Positions 34,559 to 42,873 of a stretch of 44,722 nt of DNA are shown piece by piece. Source of the stretch: Bacteroidota bacterium (GTDB taxonomy: Bacteria > Bacteroidota > Rhodothermia > Rhodothermales > Salinibacteraceae); assembly GCA_009908725.1 (NCBI GenBank), contig JAAAOT010000141.1:1-44722 (forward strand), in the 5' to 3' direction. The position numbers and the translations under genes are program-made. Every line of letters begins with the position of its first letter. The first letter of the stretch is position 1. The notes below the pieces were generated by a model. That model saw only the letters and a list, made by a program, of their open reading frames with translations. It made no database searches and was not told where the DNA came from.

Positions 34559-35398
34559 TTATCCGATGTGTGTTTGGAGATCTTCGCGCCGGTGCCGCTG
34601 CCGAAGCTTGCGCAGCGCCTTCTCCTTGATCTGACGGACGCGCTCGCGGGTGAGGTCGAACCGCTTGCCGATCTCTTCGAGGGTGAGCGGGTGCTCCCGA
34701 CCGATCCCGAAGTAGAGGCGCGTGATTTCCGCCTCACGATCGTGCAGCATGCTGAGGGCGCGTTCAATGTCGATTTTCACCGACTCGCCCATCATCTCAT
34801 CATCCGGATTGTCACTCTCCTCATCCGGAAGGACGTCCAGCAGGCTGTTGTCGTCCTCCTCATTGAACGGGGCGTCCATCGAAAGATGGCGGGAAGTATG
34901 TTGCATGGCCTCGCGCACCTTGCGGACATCGATCTCGAGCTCTTCAGCGAGCTCCTCGATGTTGGGCTTCCGCTCGTGCTCCTGCTGGAGGCGGGCGCTG
35001 GCTTTCCGGATCTTGGAGATGGTGCCGATCCGGTTCAGCGGAAGACGGACGACGCGGCTCTGCTCGGCGAGCGCCTGCAGGATCGCCTGGCGAATCCACC
35101 AGACGGCGTAGGAGATGAACTTGAATCCGCGCGTCTCGTCGAAGCGCTGAGCGGCCTTGATGAGGCCGTAATTCCCTTCGTTGATCAGGTCGGAAAGGGA
35201 CAGGCCCTGTCCCTGGTACTTCTTCGCGACGGAGACGACGAAACGAAGGTTGGCTCGACACAGCTTATGAAGTGCCTCTTCATCGCCTTCTTTGATGCGC
35301 CGTGCCAGCTCGACCTCCTCCTCCGGCTCAAGGAGATCGATTTTCCCAATCTCTTGGAGGTACTGGTCCAGCATCCGTTGCTCGCGCGGAACGTACAT
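34559..35398 (-). CDS. rpoD: RNA polymerase primary sigma factor, Bacteroidota type
   Basis: A 279-aa sigma-70 factor from the ATG at 35398 ([19 protein letters not shown]); the track's 28-residue upstream extension is rejected. Regions in order: 1.2 ([23 protein letters not shown]), 2 ([58 protein letters not shown]), 3 ([18 protein letters not shown]) and 4.2 ([29 protein letters not shown]). As in other Bacteroidota primary sigmas, region 1.1 and the non-conserved region are missing, which fits the atypical -33/-7 promoters of the phylum. A group 2 paralogue is possible. An AGGAG lies 4 nt before the ATG, unusual in a phylum that seldom uses it. Confidence 0.93.
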   Translation of the reverse strand: MYVPREQRMLDQYLQEIGKIDLLEPEEEVELARRIKEGDEEALHKLCRANLRFVVSVAKKYQGQGLSLSDLINEGNYGLIKAAQRFDETRGFKFISYAVWWIRQAILQALAEQSRVVRLPLNRIGTISKIRKASARLQQEHERKPNIEELAEELEIDVRKVREAMQHTSRHLSMDAPFNEEDDNSLLDVLPDEESDNPDDEMMGESVKIDIERALSMLHDREAEITRLYFGIGREHPLTLEEIGKRFDLTRERVRQIKEKALRKLRQRHRREDLQTHIG

Positions 35399-35823
35399 AT
35401 GGCTCCTGTCGGTCTGTCGTGACGATAGCGTAAGCGATAAGGACGGGGTCTGCGCGGGAGGGTTGCGCACGACCGAGTACACGGCTCAGGGCCAGGCCTG
35501 CCCACCACATCCGTCCGGTGCAGGACGCACGGGGCGACCTCCGTTCGAGCAGGGCGGCATACAGCGAAAGAGCGTCCTTCCTCTTCCCCAGGCCTTGCAC
35601 GGCCCCAACGATGGCGGATTCCCGCAGACCCACTGGTACTGGAACCGGTGACGAGCCGGCTCGCCTCGCGGACCGAGACGATCAAGGACAACCCGGGTAG
35701 CCAGGTCGTCAAATCAGTAACAGGGCTGTAAATTACCTTTGTGTGTACCGCAGACTCACCACGAGTTGCGAAACGTCTTGTTCCGGGCCAAACGGATTAT
35801 ATTCGCTCATCCTTGGACCAAAG
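35399..35823. other. Intergenic gap upstream of rpoD
   Basis: About 425 bp between the GH3 stop (minus) and the rpoD start (minus). The ORFs listed here are Arg/Pro-rich shadows. It must hold the rpoD promoter, but I found no confident one. A TACCTTTG at about 35733 on the plus strand points at the 3' end of GH3 and lacks a -33 partner. Confidence 0.45.
35403..35407 (-). promoter_or_regulatory. Shine-Dalgarno-like AGGAG of rpoD
   Basis: On the minus strand AGGAG (35407-35403) lies four bases before the ATG at 35398. It supports this start over the longer one in the ORF track. Confidence 0.5.
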
Positions 35824-37365
35824 TCAACGTTTCATACCGAGAACGTCTAAAATTTCCTCGGCCACGTCTCGTTCTTCACTCATCCGCGGCACTTTCGTCT
35901 GTCCGCTGATGTTTTCCTTGGTGGCTTTGAGCCAGCGATAAAACGCGCCATCCGGAAGAACATGGACGGACGGACCGGCGAACGCATGGGCCTCGCGGCG
36001 AATCTGGTAGTGGCGGTTGACGTCCTGCAGATGGGCGTCGAGCAGCCCCTCGAACGCGGCAATGTCCGCCGGCTCGGTGTCGAACTCGATCAACCACTGG
36101 TGACCCGGAAGGTCCCCGTCCTCGATCGTCCGGGAGGTGACATGATAGTGGGAGACGTGCGCTCCGGTTTCATCGCAGGCGTGCTGAATCGCCGCCCGGG
36201 CCTCGTCGCCGAAGACCGCTTCTCCGTACTTATCTAGCATCTCGCTGGTCCGACCCGCCACAAGAATTTTGTAGGGGTCGACGCTTGTAAAGCGAACCAC
36301 GTCCCCGACGTCGTAGCTCCAGAGCCCGCTGCACGAGGTGATGTACAGGGCGTAGCGAACGCCGGGCTCGACGTCTGCAATCGTGAGCCGTGTCGGGTTC
36401 TCGCTGTACTGCTCCTCGGCGGGCACGAACTCGAAGAAGACGCCATTGTCCAGGTGCAGCAGCATGGACGGATCGTCCAGGTCGTTCTGGAAGGAGAAAA
36501 AGCCTTCGGAGGCGCCGTAGGTCTCGAGAAAGTCGATGTCGATGCCGATCTGCGCTTCCAGCAGGTCGCGGTACGACCGAAGTGCGACCCCGCCCCCGAT
36601 GAACAACTGCAGGTTCGGCCAGACTTCGCCGACGGTCGACGCCGACGCGCCCGTCCGACGGTTGTAGACGTCAATCAGTTTATCGAAAAGCACCAGCGCC
36701 CAGGTCGGAGCCATGACGAGCAGACGGATGTCCATGTCGAACGTCTGCTCCGCAATCTTCTTCAGTTTCTCCTCCCAGTTCGGGATAAAGGACACCTCGT
36801 TCGGCACCGCCTGGAAGATGGCGCGAAAGTATCCCGGCGCGTTCTCGGCCAAGAGTCCGCTGATCTCTCCCACCAGCGTGCCGGGGAAGTTTTCGTCCTC
36901 CTCAATGCGACCCGGAAGCGTCAGATGCTTCCCGAGGAGAAGCTGCACGTTGAACGTGTCCACCAGGTAGTTGAACCCGACGCCCATGCTGAAGGCGCGG
37001 TTGCTGTTGATGATCTCCTGGCTGACCGGAATGATCTTCCCGTCACTCACCGTACCACTGGAGACGGCGAAGTTGGAAATGCGGCCTGGCCACATCACGT
37101 CCGAAGCTCCGCGGCGCACCCGGGTGGCGTCCTCCCGGATGTCGTCGTAATCATGCAGGGGGACGCGCGACTGGTACGCGGAAACAACGTCGTCGGCCTC
37201 CGCAATCTCGCGGAAGCCATACCGCTGCCCCCATTCGGTGTCGGCGGCGGTGCGGAGAAGGGTACGGAGCAAACGGCGCTGCGTGGCAACCGGCTCTCGT
37301 TTGAACGATTCGACCCGGGACAGCGGGCCGAGACGGCGAAGAGCGGAACGGAGGACGTCGTCCAT
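35824..37365 (-). CDS. GH3 auxin-responsive-promoter family acyl-adenylating protein
   Basis: A 514-aa protein of the GH3 family, related to firefly-luciferase-fold acyl-AMP ligases that conjugate carboxylic acids to amines or amino acids. The ATG at 37365 gives MDDVLRSALRRLG, matching where bacterial homologues begin; the frame is open 38 residues further (37479) so a longer start is possible. Motif I is VSSGTVSDGKIIPVS (102-116), motif II is the ETYGASEGFF block, and motif III is in YALYITSCSGLWSYDVGDVVRFTS with the GRTSEMLDKYGEAV loop following. Bacterial GH3 substrates are mostly unknown; an acyl-acid or hormone-like conjugate cannot be inferred. It stands alone, minus strand, with a 374-bp divergent gap to folP. 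Confidence 0.88.
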   Translation of the reverse strand: MDDVLRSALRRLGPLSRVESFKREPVATQRRLLRTLLRTAADTEWGQRYGFREIAEADDVVSAYQSRVPLHDYDDIREDATRVRRGASDVMWPGRISNFAVSSGTVSDGKIIPVSQEIINSNRAFSMGVGFNYLVDTFNVQLLLGKHLTLPGRIEEDENFPGTLVGEISGLLAENAPGYFRAIFQAVPNEVSFIPNWEEKLKKIAEQTFDMDIRLLVMAPTWALVLFDKLIDVYNRRTGASASTVGEVWPNLQLFIGGGVALRSYRDLLEAQIGIDIDFLETYGASEGFFSFQNDLDDPSMLLHLDNGVFFEFVPAEEQYSENPTRLTIADVEPGVRYALYITSCSGLWSYDVGDVVRFTSVDPYKILVAGRTSEMLDKYGEAVFGDEARAAIQHACDETGAHVSHYHVTSRTIEDGDLPGHQWLIEFDTEPADIAAFEGLLDAHLQDVNRHYQIRREAHAFAGPSVHVLPDGAFYRWLKATKENISGQTKVPRMSEERDVAEEILDVLGMKR

Positions 37366-37739
37366 TGATGGAGATGCAAGTGAGAATCGTCGAAACGACT
37401 CGGGCTCAACCGCTACAGGATCGCGATCGGCAACCGCCGACCGTGCCATCCTGGAAGGTGGTTCAGGCGCAATCGACACGGGAGCCGACAGCTACCAGAG
37501 CGCCCGGATGGAACCGGTCGAGACGGTAGAACCCGAAGTCCCTACTGTACCAAGGACAACAAGAACGGACTCGTTTCAAAAAAGACGCATCCGTGGAGCC
37601 TATCCGCGGAAATTTTCGGCCAAAATGCTGCAGTGCCCACAGTTGAAGCACGCGCCTATGTATCCTTTCGTGACTGAAAAGTTCGCTTCCGGATTGCCGC
37701 CTCGTCCCGTCCATTCACGCACTCTGCCTCCCCTACGCC
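37366..37739. other. Intergenic gap between GH3 and folP
   Basis: About 370 bp, partly open in the GH3 frame (to 37479) and otherwise without a credible ORF. It should hold divergent promoters for GH3 and folP. A TATCCTTTCG sequence at about 37670 is near the -7 pattern, but with the wrong spacing, so I did not call it. Confidence 0.4.
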
Positions 37740-38636
37740 ATGAGCCACGCCCCGGACGACCATTCAGCAACGCGTTTCGTAATTGATGCGCGCGGTCACC
37801 GTCTCGACCTGCGACCCGGAGCCCCCGACCGCGGCGCACATCTCATGGGAATCCTGAACACGACGCCGGACTCGTTCTCCGACGGCGGGCAGTTTATTAC
37901 GGTCGACGCGGCGGTCTCACGGACGGCGGAGATGCTTTCGGAAGGCGCATCGATCATCGACATCGGGGGGGAGTCAACCCGGCCCGGCGCCGATCCCGTC
38001 GGCGAACAGGAGGAAATGGACCGCGTGGTTCCCGTGATTCGCGCCATCGCTGAGCGATTCCCCGACGCGGTGCTGTCCATCGACACCTACAAGCCGTCCG
38101 TTGCGGACGCGGCGCTCGATGCCGGTGCTCACATCGTGAACGATGTCACCGGTCTCCGGCAGTTTCCGGAGATGGCCGACGTCGCGGCAACCTACGGCGC
38201 CCCGGTCATCCTCATGCATTCCGCCGGGGCGCCCGGTCACCTCACGGAGCGACCGGACTACGAGGATCTAGAGGCGGACGTCTTCGACACGCTACGAACA
38301 GCCATCCATCGAGCGCAGGAGGCCGGCGTCGCGCATATTCTGACGGATCCGGGATTCGGGTTCGGAAAGTCAGTCGCCGAGAACCTGCAGCTTGTGAACC
38401 GGATCGATCGCCTTCTGGACCTCGGATATCCCGTTCTCGCCGGCATCTCGCGGAAGTCTGCCATCGGAAAGCTGCTGGGGACCGATGCGTCGCCCGTCCC
38501 GACGGGCAAGCGTCTCTACGGCACGCTCGGCGCAACGGCCGTGGCGCTTCTTCGCGGCGCGACCGTAATCCGGACCCACGACGTCCGTCCCACGGCAGAG
38601 TTTCTCCGCACCATGCACGCAACGCTCAACAGTTGA
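37740..38636 (+). CDS. folP: Dihydropteroate synthase
   Basis: FolP joins p-aminobenzoate to 7,8-dihydropterin pyrophosphate in folate synthesis and is the sulfonamide target. The 298-aa length is typical. Family signatures are MGILNTTPDSFSDGGQF, IDIGGESTRPGADPV, SIDTYKPSVADAALDAGAHIVNDVTGL, LTDPGFGFGKSVAENLQLVNR and GISRKSAIGKLLG, which cover the pterin- and pABA-binding loops. The ATG at 37740 is kept. It leads the folP-cdaA-pcm cluster. folP-cdaA adjacency is a recurring arrangement in Bacteroidota. Confidence 0.97.
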   Translation: MSHAPDDHSATRFVIDARGHRLDLRPGAPDRGAHLMGILNTTPDSFSDGGQFITVDAAVSRTAEMLSEGASIIDIGGESTRPGADPVGEQEEMDRVVPVIRAIAERFPDAVLSIDTYKPSVADAALDAGAHIVNDVTGLRQFPEMADVAATYGAPVILMHSAGAPGHLTERPDYEDLEADVFDTLRTAIHRAQEAGVAHILTDPGFGFGKSVAENLQLVNRIDRLLDLGYPVLAGISRKSAIGKLLGTDASPVPTGKRLYGTLGATAVALLRGATVIRTHDVRPTAEFLRTMHATLNS

Positions 38637-38687
38637 CGGGGCCCGGCCGCTGGCAGGCCAGTTCTTCGCCTGGAATCGTGGCATCGT

Positions 38688-38701
38688 AGCCACGCGTGGC
38701 T
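38688..38701. repeat. 14-bp perfect palindrome between folP and cdaA
   Basis: AGCCACGCGTGGCT, 52 bp past the folP stop. The GTG start offered for cdaA at 38696 lies inside it, which argues against that start and favours the later TTG. It could be an operator or an attenuating hairpin. Confidence 0.5.
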
Positions 38702-38782
38702 GCACGTGAAACGCTACTTCCGGTTGTCGGTCCAAGATATATCGCCGGTCCTCTCTTATTTGAACCGTCCCAAGCCCCGCTT

Positions 38783-39592
38783 TTGACTCTTTTTGATATC
38801 CTCCGGATCGGGTTTGGCGACGTCTTCGAGATCGCACTCGTCGCGTTCATCCTGTATCAGCTATACCAGCTGATGCGGGGGACCATCGCGGTGCAAATTG
38901 CGGTCGGCTTGCTTGCACTGTTTGCTGTCCAGGGCGTGGTGTTGGCTTTCGACATGAGCGTGCTCAGCACGGTCTTTAACTACTTCAATCAGGTCTTCCT
39001 GCTGGCGGTCATTGTCATCTTTCAGCCGGAGATTCGTCGCCTGCTGCTGGTCCTGGGCAAGAACCCGATCGTTCGCCGCTTCGTGAGCTCGTCGGATCAG
39101 AGCGAAGTGGTCCAAGAGACCGTCGCAGCGGTGGAGCAGATGGCCTCCACCCAGACCGGTGCCCTCATCGCGTTTCAGCGGACAACGGGCCTTAGAAGCT
39201 ACATCGAGACCGGCGAGCCGCTGGGCGCGGACGTCTCCCGCGACCTTCTGCTCACCATTTTTTACGGGCAAAACCCGCTGCATGATGGTGCCGTGATCGT
39301 CGCTGGTCGCCGCATCGAGGCTGCTCGCTGCATCCTGCCGGTATCCACGAGCATGAAGCTGAGCCCGCAGCTCGGGCTACGCCACCGGGCCGCCGTCGGC
39401 CTCACCGAGCAGACGGATGCGTTTGTTGTGGTGGTCTCGGAGGAGACCGGCAACATCAGCGTCTCCCGCGACGGCGCGCTCATTTCCAACATCACACCGG
39501 AGGAGCTGAGCACGTACCTCTCGAACGCCCTCTCCGTCAAGTCGAAGGGCGTCACCGCCACGGCCAGCAACCGAACGCGGGTGTCGGCCTGA
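38783..39592 (+). CDS. cdaA: Diadenylate cyclase (c-di-AMP synthase)
   Basis: CdaA makes c-di-AMP from two ATP, a signal for potassium and osmotic control. I place the start at TTG 38783 (TLFDILRIGFGDVFE), where CdaA homologues begin; the track's GTG at 38696 would add 29 residues of non-coding look. Two or three membrane helices (about 13-60: IALVAFILYQLYQLMRG, VLLAVIVIF-type segments) precede the DAC domain with its HDGAVIV (DGA at 168-170) and RHRAAVGLTE (200-204) active-site motifs, which are intact. No cdaR follows, in contrast to Firmicutes operons. It lies 146 bp after folP and 52 bp before pcm. Confidence 0.93.
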   Translation: MTLFDILRIGFGDVFEIALVAFILYQLYQLMRGTIAVQIAVGLLALFAVQGVVLAFDMSVLSTVFNYFNQVFLLAVIVIFQPEIRRLLLVLGKNPIVRRFVSSSDQSEVVQETVAAVEQMASTQTGALIAFQRTTGLRSYIETGEPLGADVSRDLLLTIFYGQNPLHDGAVIVAGRRIEAARCILPVSTSMKLSPQLGLRHRAAVGLTEQTDAFVVVVSEETGNISVSRDGALISNITPEELSTYLSNALSVKSKGVTATASNRTRVSA

Positions 39593-39644
39593 CGATTCTG
39601 GCGTCCCCTCTGCCCCCTCGCCCCTACCGATCGAATTGGTTTCC

Positions 39645-40322
39645 ATGGTTGAATCACGCGACGAACGTAAGTTTCGCCGGCAGCGACAGCAGCTGGTCGA
39701 CCAGCTTCGCCAGCGCGGCATCGCCGACGAACGGGTCCTGCAGGCGATCAATGCCGTCCCCCGGCACCTGTTCGTCGAAGACGCCATGCAACCGCGAGCA
39801 TACGCGGACGAAGCGCTCCCGATCGGCCTGAATCAAACGATCTCGCAGCCGTTCACGGTGGCGTATCAGAGCGAGCTGCTGAAGGTGCGCGAGCACGACC
39901 GCATCCTCGAGGTGGGTACGGGCAGCGGCTACCAGGCTGCGGTGCTGTGCGAACTCGGGGCGCGCGTCTTTTCCATCGAACGGCATGAGCCGCTTCTGCA
40001 GCGGACGCGCTCGCTGCTCGACCAGCTCGGCTATCGCGTCACGACGAAGCACGGCGACGGCACCAAAGGCTGGCCGTCCTTCGCTCCATACGACGGCATC
40101 GTCGTGACCGCCGGGGCGACGGAGATTCCCGATGCGCTGATTCAACAGCTGCGGGCGGCGGACGAATCGCACCGTGCCGGTCGCCTCGTGATCCCGGTGG
40201 GTGGCTCCGGCGGACAGACCATGACGCTCATCCGGAAGACGGGAACGGGGCCTCATGACCTGGAGCGAGAAGAATTCCATTCCTTTCGCTTCGTGCCACT
40301 CGTAGATGAAGACAAGGCGTGA
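39645..40322 (+). CDS. pcm: Protein-L-isoaspartate O-methyltransferase
   Basis: A 225-aa SAM-dependent enzyme that methylates isoaspartyl residues for protein repair. The ATG at 39645 (MVESRDERKFR) is used; the track counts from a TTG three codons earlier. Visible: RHLFVEDAMQPRAYADEALPIGLNQTISQPFTVAY (substrate side, with the typical GxxQTISxP), the SAM motif I ILEVGTGSGYQAAVLCELG, and ATEIPDALIQQL followed by GGRLVIPVGG-like text. It closes the folP-cdaA-pcm series and converges with deoB, 59 bp away. Identification is secure. Confidence 0.96.
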   Translation: MVESRDERKFRRQRQQLVDQLRQRGIADERVLQAINAVPRHLFVEDAMQPRAYADEALPIGLNQTISQPFTVAYQSELLKVREHDRILEVGTGSGYQAAVLCELGARVFSIERHEPLLQRTRSLLDQLGYRVTTKHGDGTKGWPSFAPYDGIVVTAGATEIPDALIQQLRAADESHRAGRLVIPVGGSGGQTMTLIRKTGTGPHDLEREEFHSFRFVPLVDEDKA

Positions 40323-40381
40323 TGACCACGCCTGTTGATCCCGAAACGTAGCTCACGCTGTGACTGCCGACTCCTACGAGT

Positions 40382-41584
40382 CTACCCTGTGACCGACTCG
40401 GTCACGGCGAACGAAGCCCCCTGCGTGTCGAATGGCACGTCAAGAACGTCCGCAATCGTGGCCGCATGGTCGTTGAACGAGGGGCGGAGCCCGAGATCCC
40501 ACGCGCTCGCTGCCGGGGTCCGGTCGGGCCGCAGGTACAGGAGGGGTACGAACTCCCGGCTGTGGTCGGTGCTTTCGGTGGTGGGGTCGTTTCCGTGGTC
40601 TGCCGTGATCACGAGATGCGCATCGCTCGGCAGCGCGGAGATGATGTCGGGCAAGGCGTCGTCAAAGGCTTCGAGTGCCCGGGCGAATCCGGCGGGGTTA
40701 TTCCGATGCCCGTACTCCTGGTCGAAATCGATCAGATTCGTCCAGATGAACGTCGGCTGCACGTCTTCACGGTAGACGTTGATCTGCTCAATCGTCGCCT
40801 CAATCCCGTCGGCATTCGAGGTCGTCTTCACGGACGTGTCGAACCCCGTGCGAGCGAACAGATCGGCGATTTTGCCGACCGAGACGGTCCGGACGCCGTG
40901 CTGCTGCAATACATCCTGAACAGGCGCCGAATCCGGCCGACGGGCAAAGTCGCGCCGTTCCTCTGAGATGCGTGTGTACTTCCCGTCCGTGCCGACGAAC
41001 GGACGTGCAATCACCCGCCCCACGGCATGCTTCCCGACGCACACCTCTTCCCTCGCGGTCCGGCAGAGATCGTAGAGGTCGTCTAGCGGAATGACGTCCT
41101 TGTGAGCCGCAATTTGAAAGACGCTGTCGGCCGACGTGTAGATGATGGGCTTCCCCGTGCGGCGATGCTCCCCGCCGAGTTCATGAACGATCTGCGTGCC
41201 GGAAGCAGCCCGATTTCCGAGGACACCGGAGCAGCCCGTCGCATCCAGAAACGCCGTCACCACATCCTCCGGGAAGCCATCCGGATACGTCGGGAACGGC
41301 TCGTCGAGACGCAGGCCCGCCAGTTCCCAGTGGCCGGTCGTGCTGTCCTTCCCCGCGGACACCTCGCGCATCCGGCCCACATACGCTTTCGGCTCGCTGA
41401 CAGGCGAGACGGTCGCGAGTTGCGCCAGATTGCCGAGCCCCAACTGCTGCAGGTTCGGCAGGTCCGGCTGTTCCGAAGCACAGACGTGTCCAAGGGTGTT
41501 GCTGCCGGCATCCCCGTACGCAGGAGCGTCCGGCTGCGCACCAACCCCGACGCCGTCAAGCACGATCGAAACGAAAAGAGCCAT
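40382..41584 (-). CDS. deoB: Phosphopentomutase
   Basis: DeoB interconverts (deoxy)ribose 1- and 5-phosphates in nucleoside catabolism and salvage. The ATG at 41584 gives MALFVSIVLDGVGVGAQPDA, the normal N-terminus with the first metal-binding Asp; the 98-residue extension in the track is non-coding. The 400-aa length is standard. The catalytic Thr is in GKDSTTGHWELAG; later metal ligands are in NLIDFDQEYGHRNN and VITADHGNDPTTESTDHSRE. No terminator is clear between it and pcm. Confidence 0.97.
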   Translation of the reverse strand: MALFVSIVLDGVGVGAQPDAPAYGDAGSNTLGHVCASEQPDLPNLQQLGLGNLAQLATVSPVSEPKAYVGRMREVSAGKDSTTGHWELAGLRLDEPFPTYPDGFPEDVVTAFLDATGCSGVLGNRAASGTQIVHELGGEHRRTGKPIIYTSADSVFQIAAHKDVIPLDDLYDLCRTAREEVCVGKHAVGRVIARPFVGTDGKYTRISEERRDFARRPDSAPVQDVLQQHGVRTVSVGKIADLFARTGFDTSVKTTSNADGIEATIEQINVYREDVQPTFIWTNLIDFDQEYGHRNNPAGFARALEAFDDALPDIISALPSDAHLVITADHGNDPTTESTDHSREFVPLLYLRPDRTPAASAWDLGLRPSFNDHAATIADVLDVPFDTQGASFAVTESVTG

Positions 41585-41687
41585 GGTGGTCTGGTGAGGA
41601 ATCGTAGGTCGAGAACTTGCCACCCGATGCTGGCGCGGCAAACGGCCCGTGGTGTAGGGACGGACGTCGGGCGGGTTCCGCCGCGGT

Positions 41688-42326
41688 TTACGCGTCGGCC
41701 TGGAGCAGGGCATCAAGCAGCGCGTCGATCTGTCGGCGGCGCATAGCTCGCGCGGCGGCGTCCGGTTCCGGTCGATCGCCGGTGCCGGCACCCGTATCTC
41801 GCTCTGCGAACGCGACAAACTCGGCGTACCGCTCGGCCATGTGCGCAGCATCGAAGGCGGCGCGCCGGGGAGACGCATGGGTGCACGCCTGAGCGGTCAG
41901 GAGGCGCGCCGCCACCGGATCCATCTGGGCAAGCCCCACGGTCGCAGCGTGCACGACGACATCGGAGGTCTCGCGTCGAACATCGCGGAACGAGGCCCCT
42001 CCGTCCCCTCCATCCAACCGATGACGGACAACTCGAAGCAGTCGTCGCGTCGCGGACGTCACCTCATACGCCACGTCCTGTGCGGCATCGCTGCTCTCGA
42101 CGGGGACGCCCCCCTCTGGCATAACCTGCCGGGCACACCAGAACGCGAAGTGCCGCAGCGCGCGGTCCGATCGCTTTCTGGCGACGTACGCCAGCAGCGG
42201 GGCGCGCGGATCGTCGTCCCAGCGAAATTCCTCCCCGGTGGTGCGGTCAACAACGACAGTCCGCGTCTCCCGGCTATCGTAGATGTAGTAGTATCGCTGG
42301 ACGGTATCGTCGGCTACGGCAGGCAT
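41688..42326 (-). CDS. Hypothetical protein of unknown function
   Basis: A 212-aa protein taken from the ATG at 42326 (MPAVADDTVQRYYYIYDSRE); the frame is open to 42491, so a longer start is possible, but the extra part looks less protein-like. It is cytoplasmic, without signal or membrane segments. The N-terminus contains a compact strand pair (YYYIYDSRETRTVVVDRTTGEEFRWDD) and the rest is helical and Arg/Ala/Asp-rich (LLTAQACTHASPRRAAFDAAHMAERYAEF). The codon pattern and acidic/charged balance fit a real gene, but I recognise no family. It lies 103 bp upstream of deoB on the same strand, so co-transcription is possible, and is divergent from the S41 peptidase gene. Confidence 0.55.
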   Translation of the reverse strand: MPAVADDTVQRYYYIYDSRETRTVVVDRTTGEEFRWDDDPRAPLLAYVARKRSDRALRHFAFWCARQVMPEGGVPVESSDAAQDVAYEVTSATRRLLRVVRHRLDGGDGGASFRDVRRETSDVVVHAATVGLAQMDPVAARLLTAQACTHASPRRAAFDAAHMAERYAEFVAFAERDTGAGTGDRPEPDAAARAMRRRQIDALLDALLQADA

Positions 42327-42873
42327 CGCTTCGGTGAGTCGTTCGAGGGACGCGGTGCCACGCGCCGACCCATCAAGCCCCGCGGGCCGGCCGCACTGGG
42401 GCGCATTCGTGGCATTGCCTTTGATGGATGCTACCGTGCTCGTTGTCGGATCGTTCGCTGTCACCCGGTGACCGAACGCAGCCGCGCACACCTACCGGCA
42501 TCAACCCGGCATTCACGCGTGCTCTTTTCCCTGACGTTGTGCCGGCGATGCGCGACTCCCCGGCCCTCTTGCCGGAGAATGTTGCTACCGACCGTGTGCA
42601 TCGGCGCATCCGACGAGTTGGAACCGACGTGTCACGTTCCGACCCCGTCGTCTATTCACCAGACGGGGCGTGCAACAAACCGCCGGGTTTGAAATATCAA
42701 TGACATGGTGGATGTGCACATCTGTCACCCGGGTTGGATGACGCTTACAGCGGAACGCGTAGCGTCCTCGGTCCTGCCTGCACATATCACCGGCGCCGGG
42801 TGTCCCGCCCGACCGGCCACCGTGACGTAAGCTAACGCCATTAATGACCCTCCGGGGTCGCACTTCCAATTTT
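42327..42873. other. Divergent intergenic gap before the S41 peptidase gene
   Basis: About 550 bp. The first 165 bp are open in the frame of the minus-strand hypothetical gene; beyond that I see no credible ORF. It must hold the promoter of the S41 peptidase, but no clear -33/-7 pair was found. A TGCCTTTG near 42415 is one base off the -7 pattern without a -33 partner. Confidence 0.4.

Noticed and set aside
35733-35740. TACCTTTG as a plus-strand promoter
   Set aside because: It matches the -7 box but points into the 3' end of the minus-strand GH3 gene and has no TTG at the right spacing.
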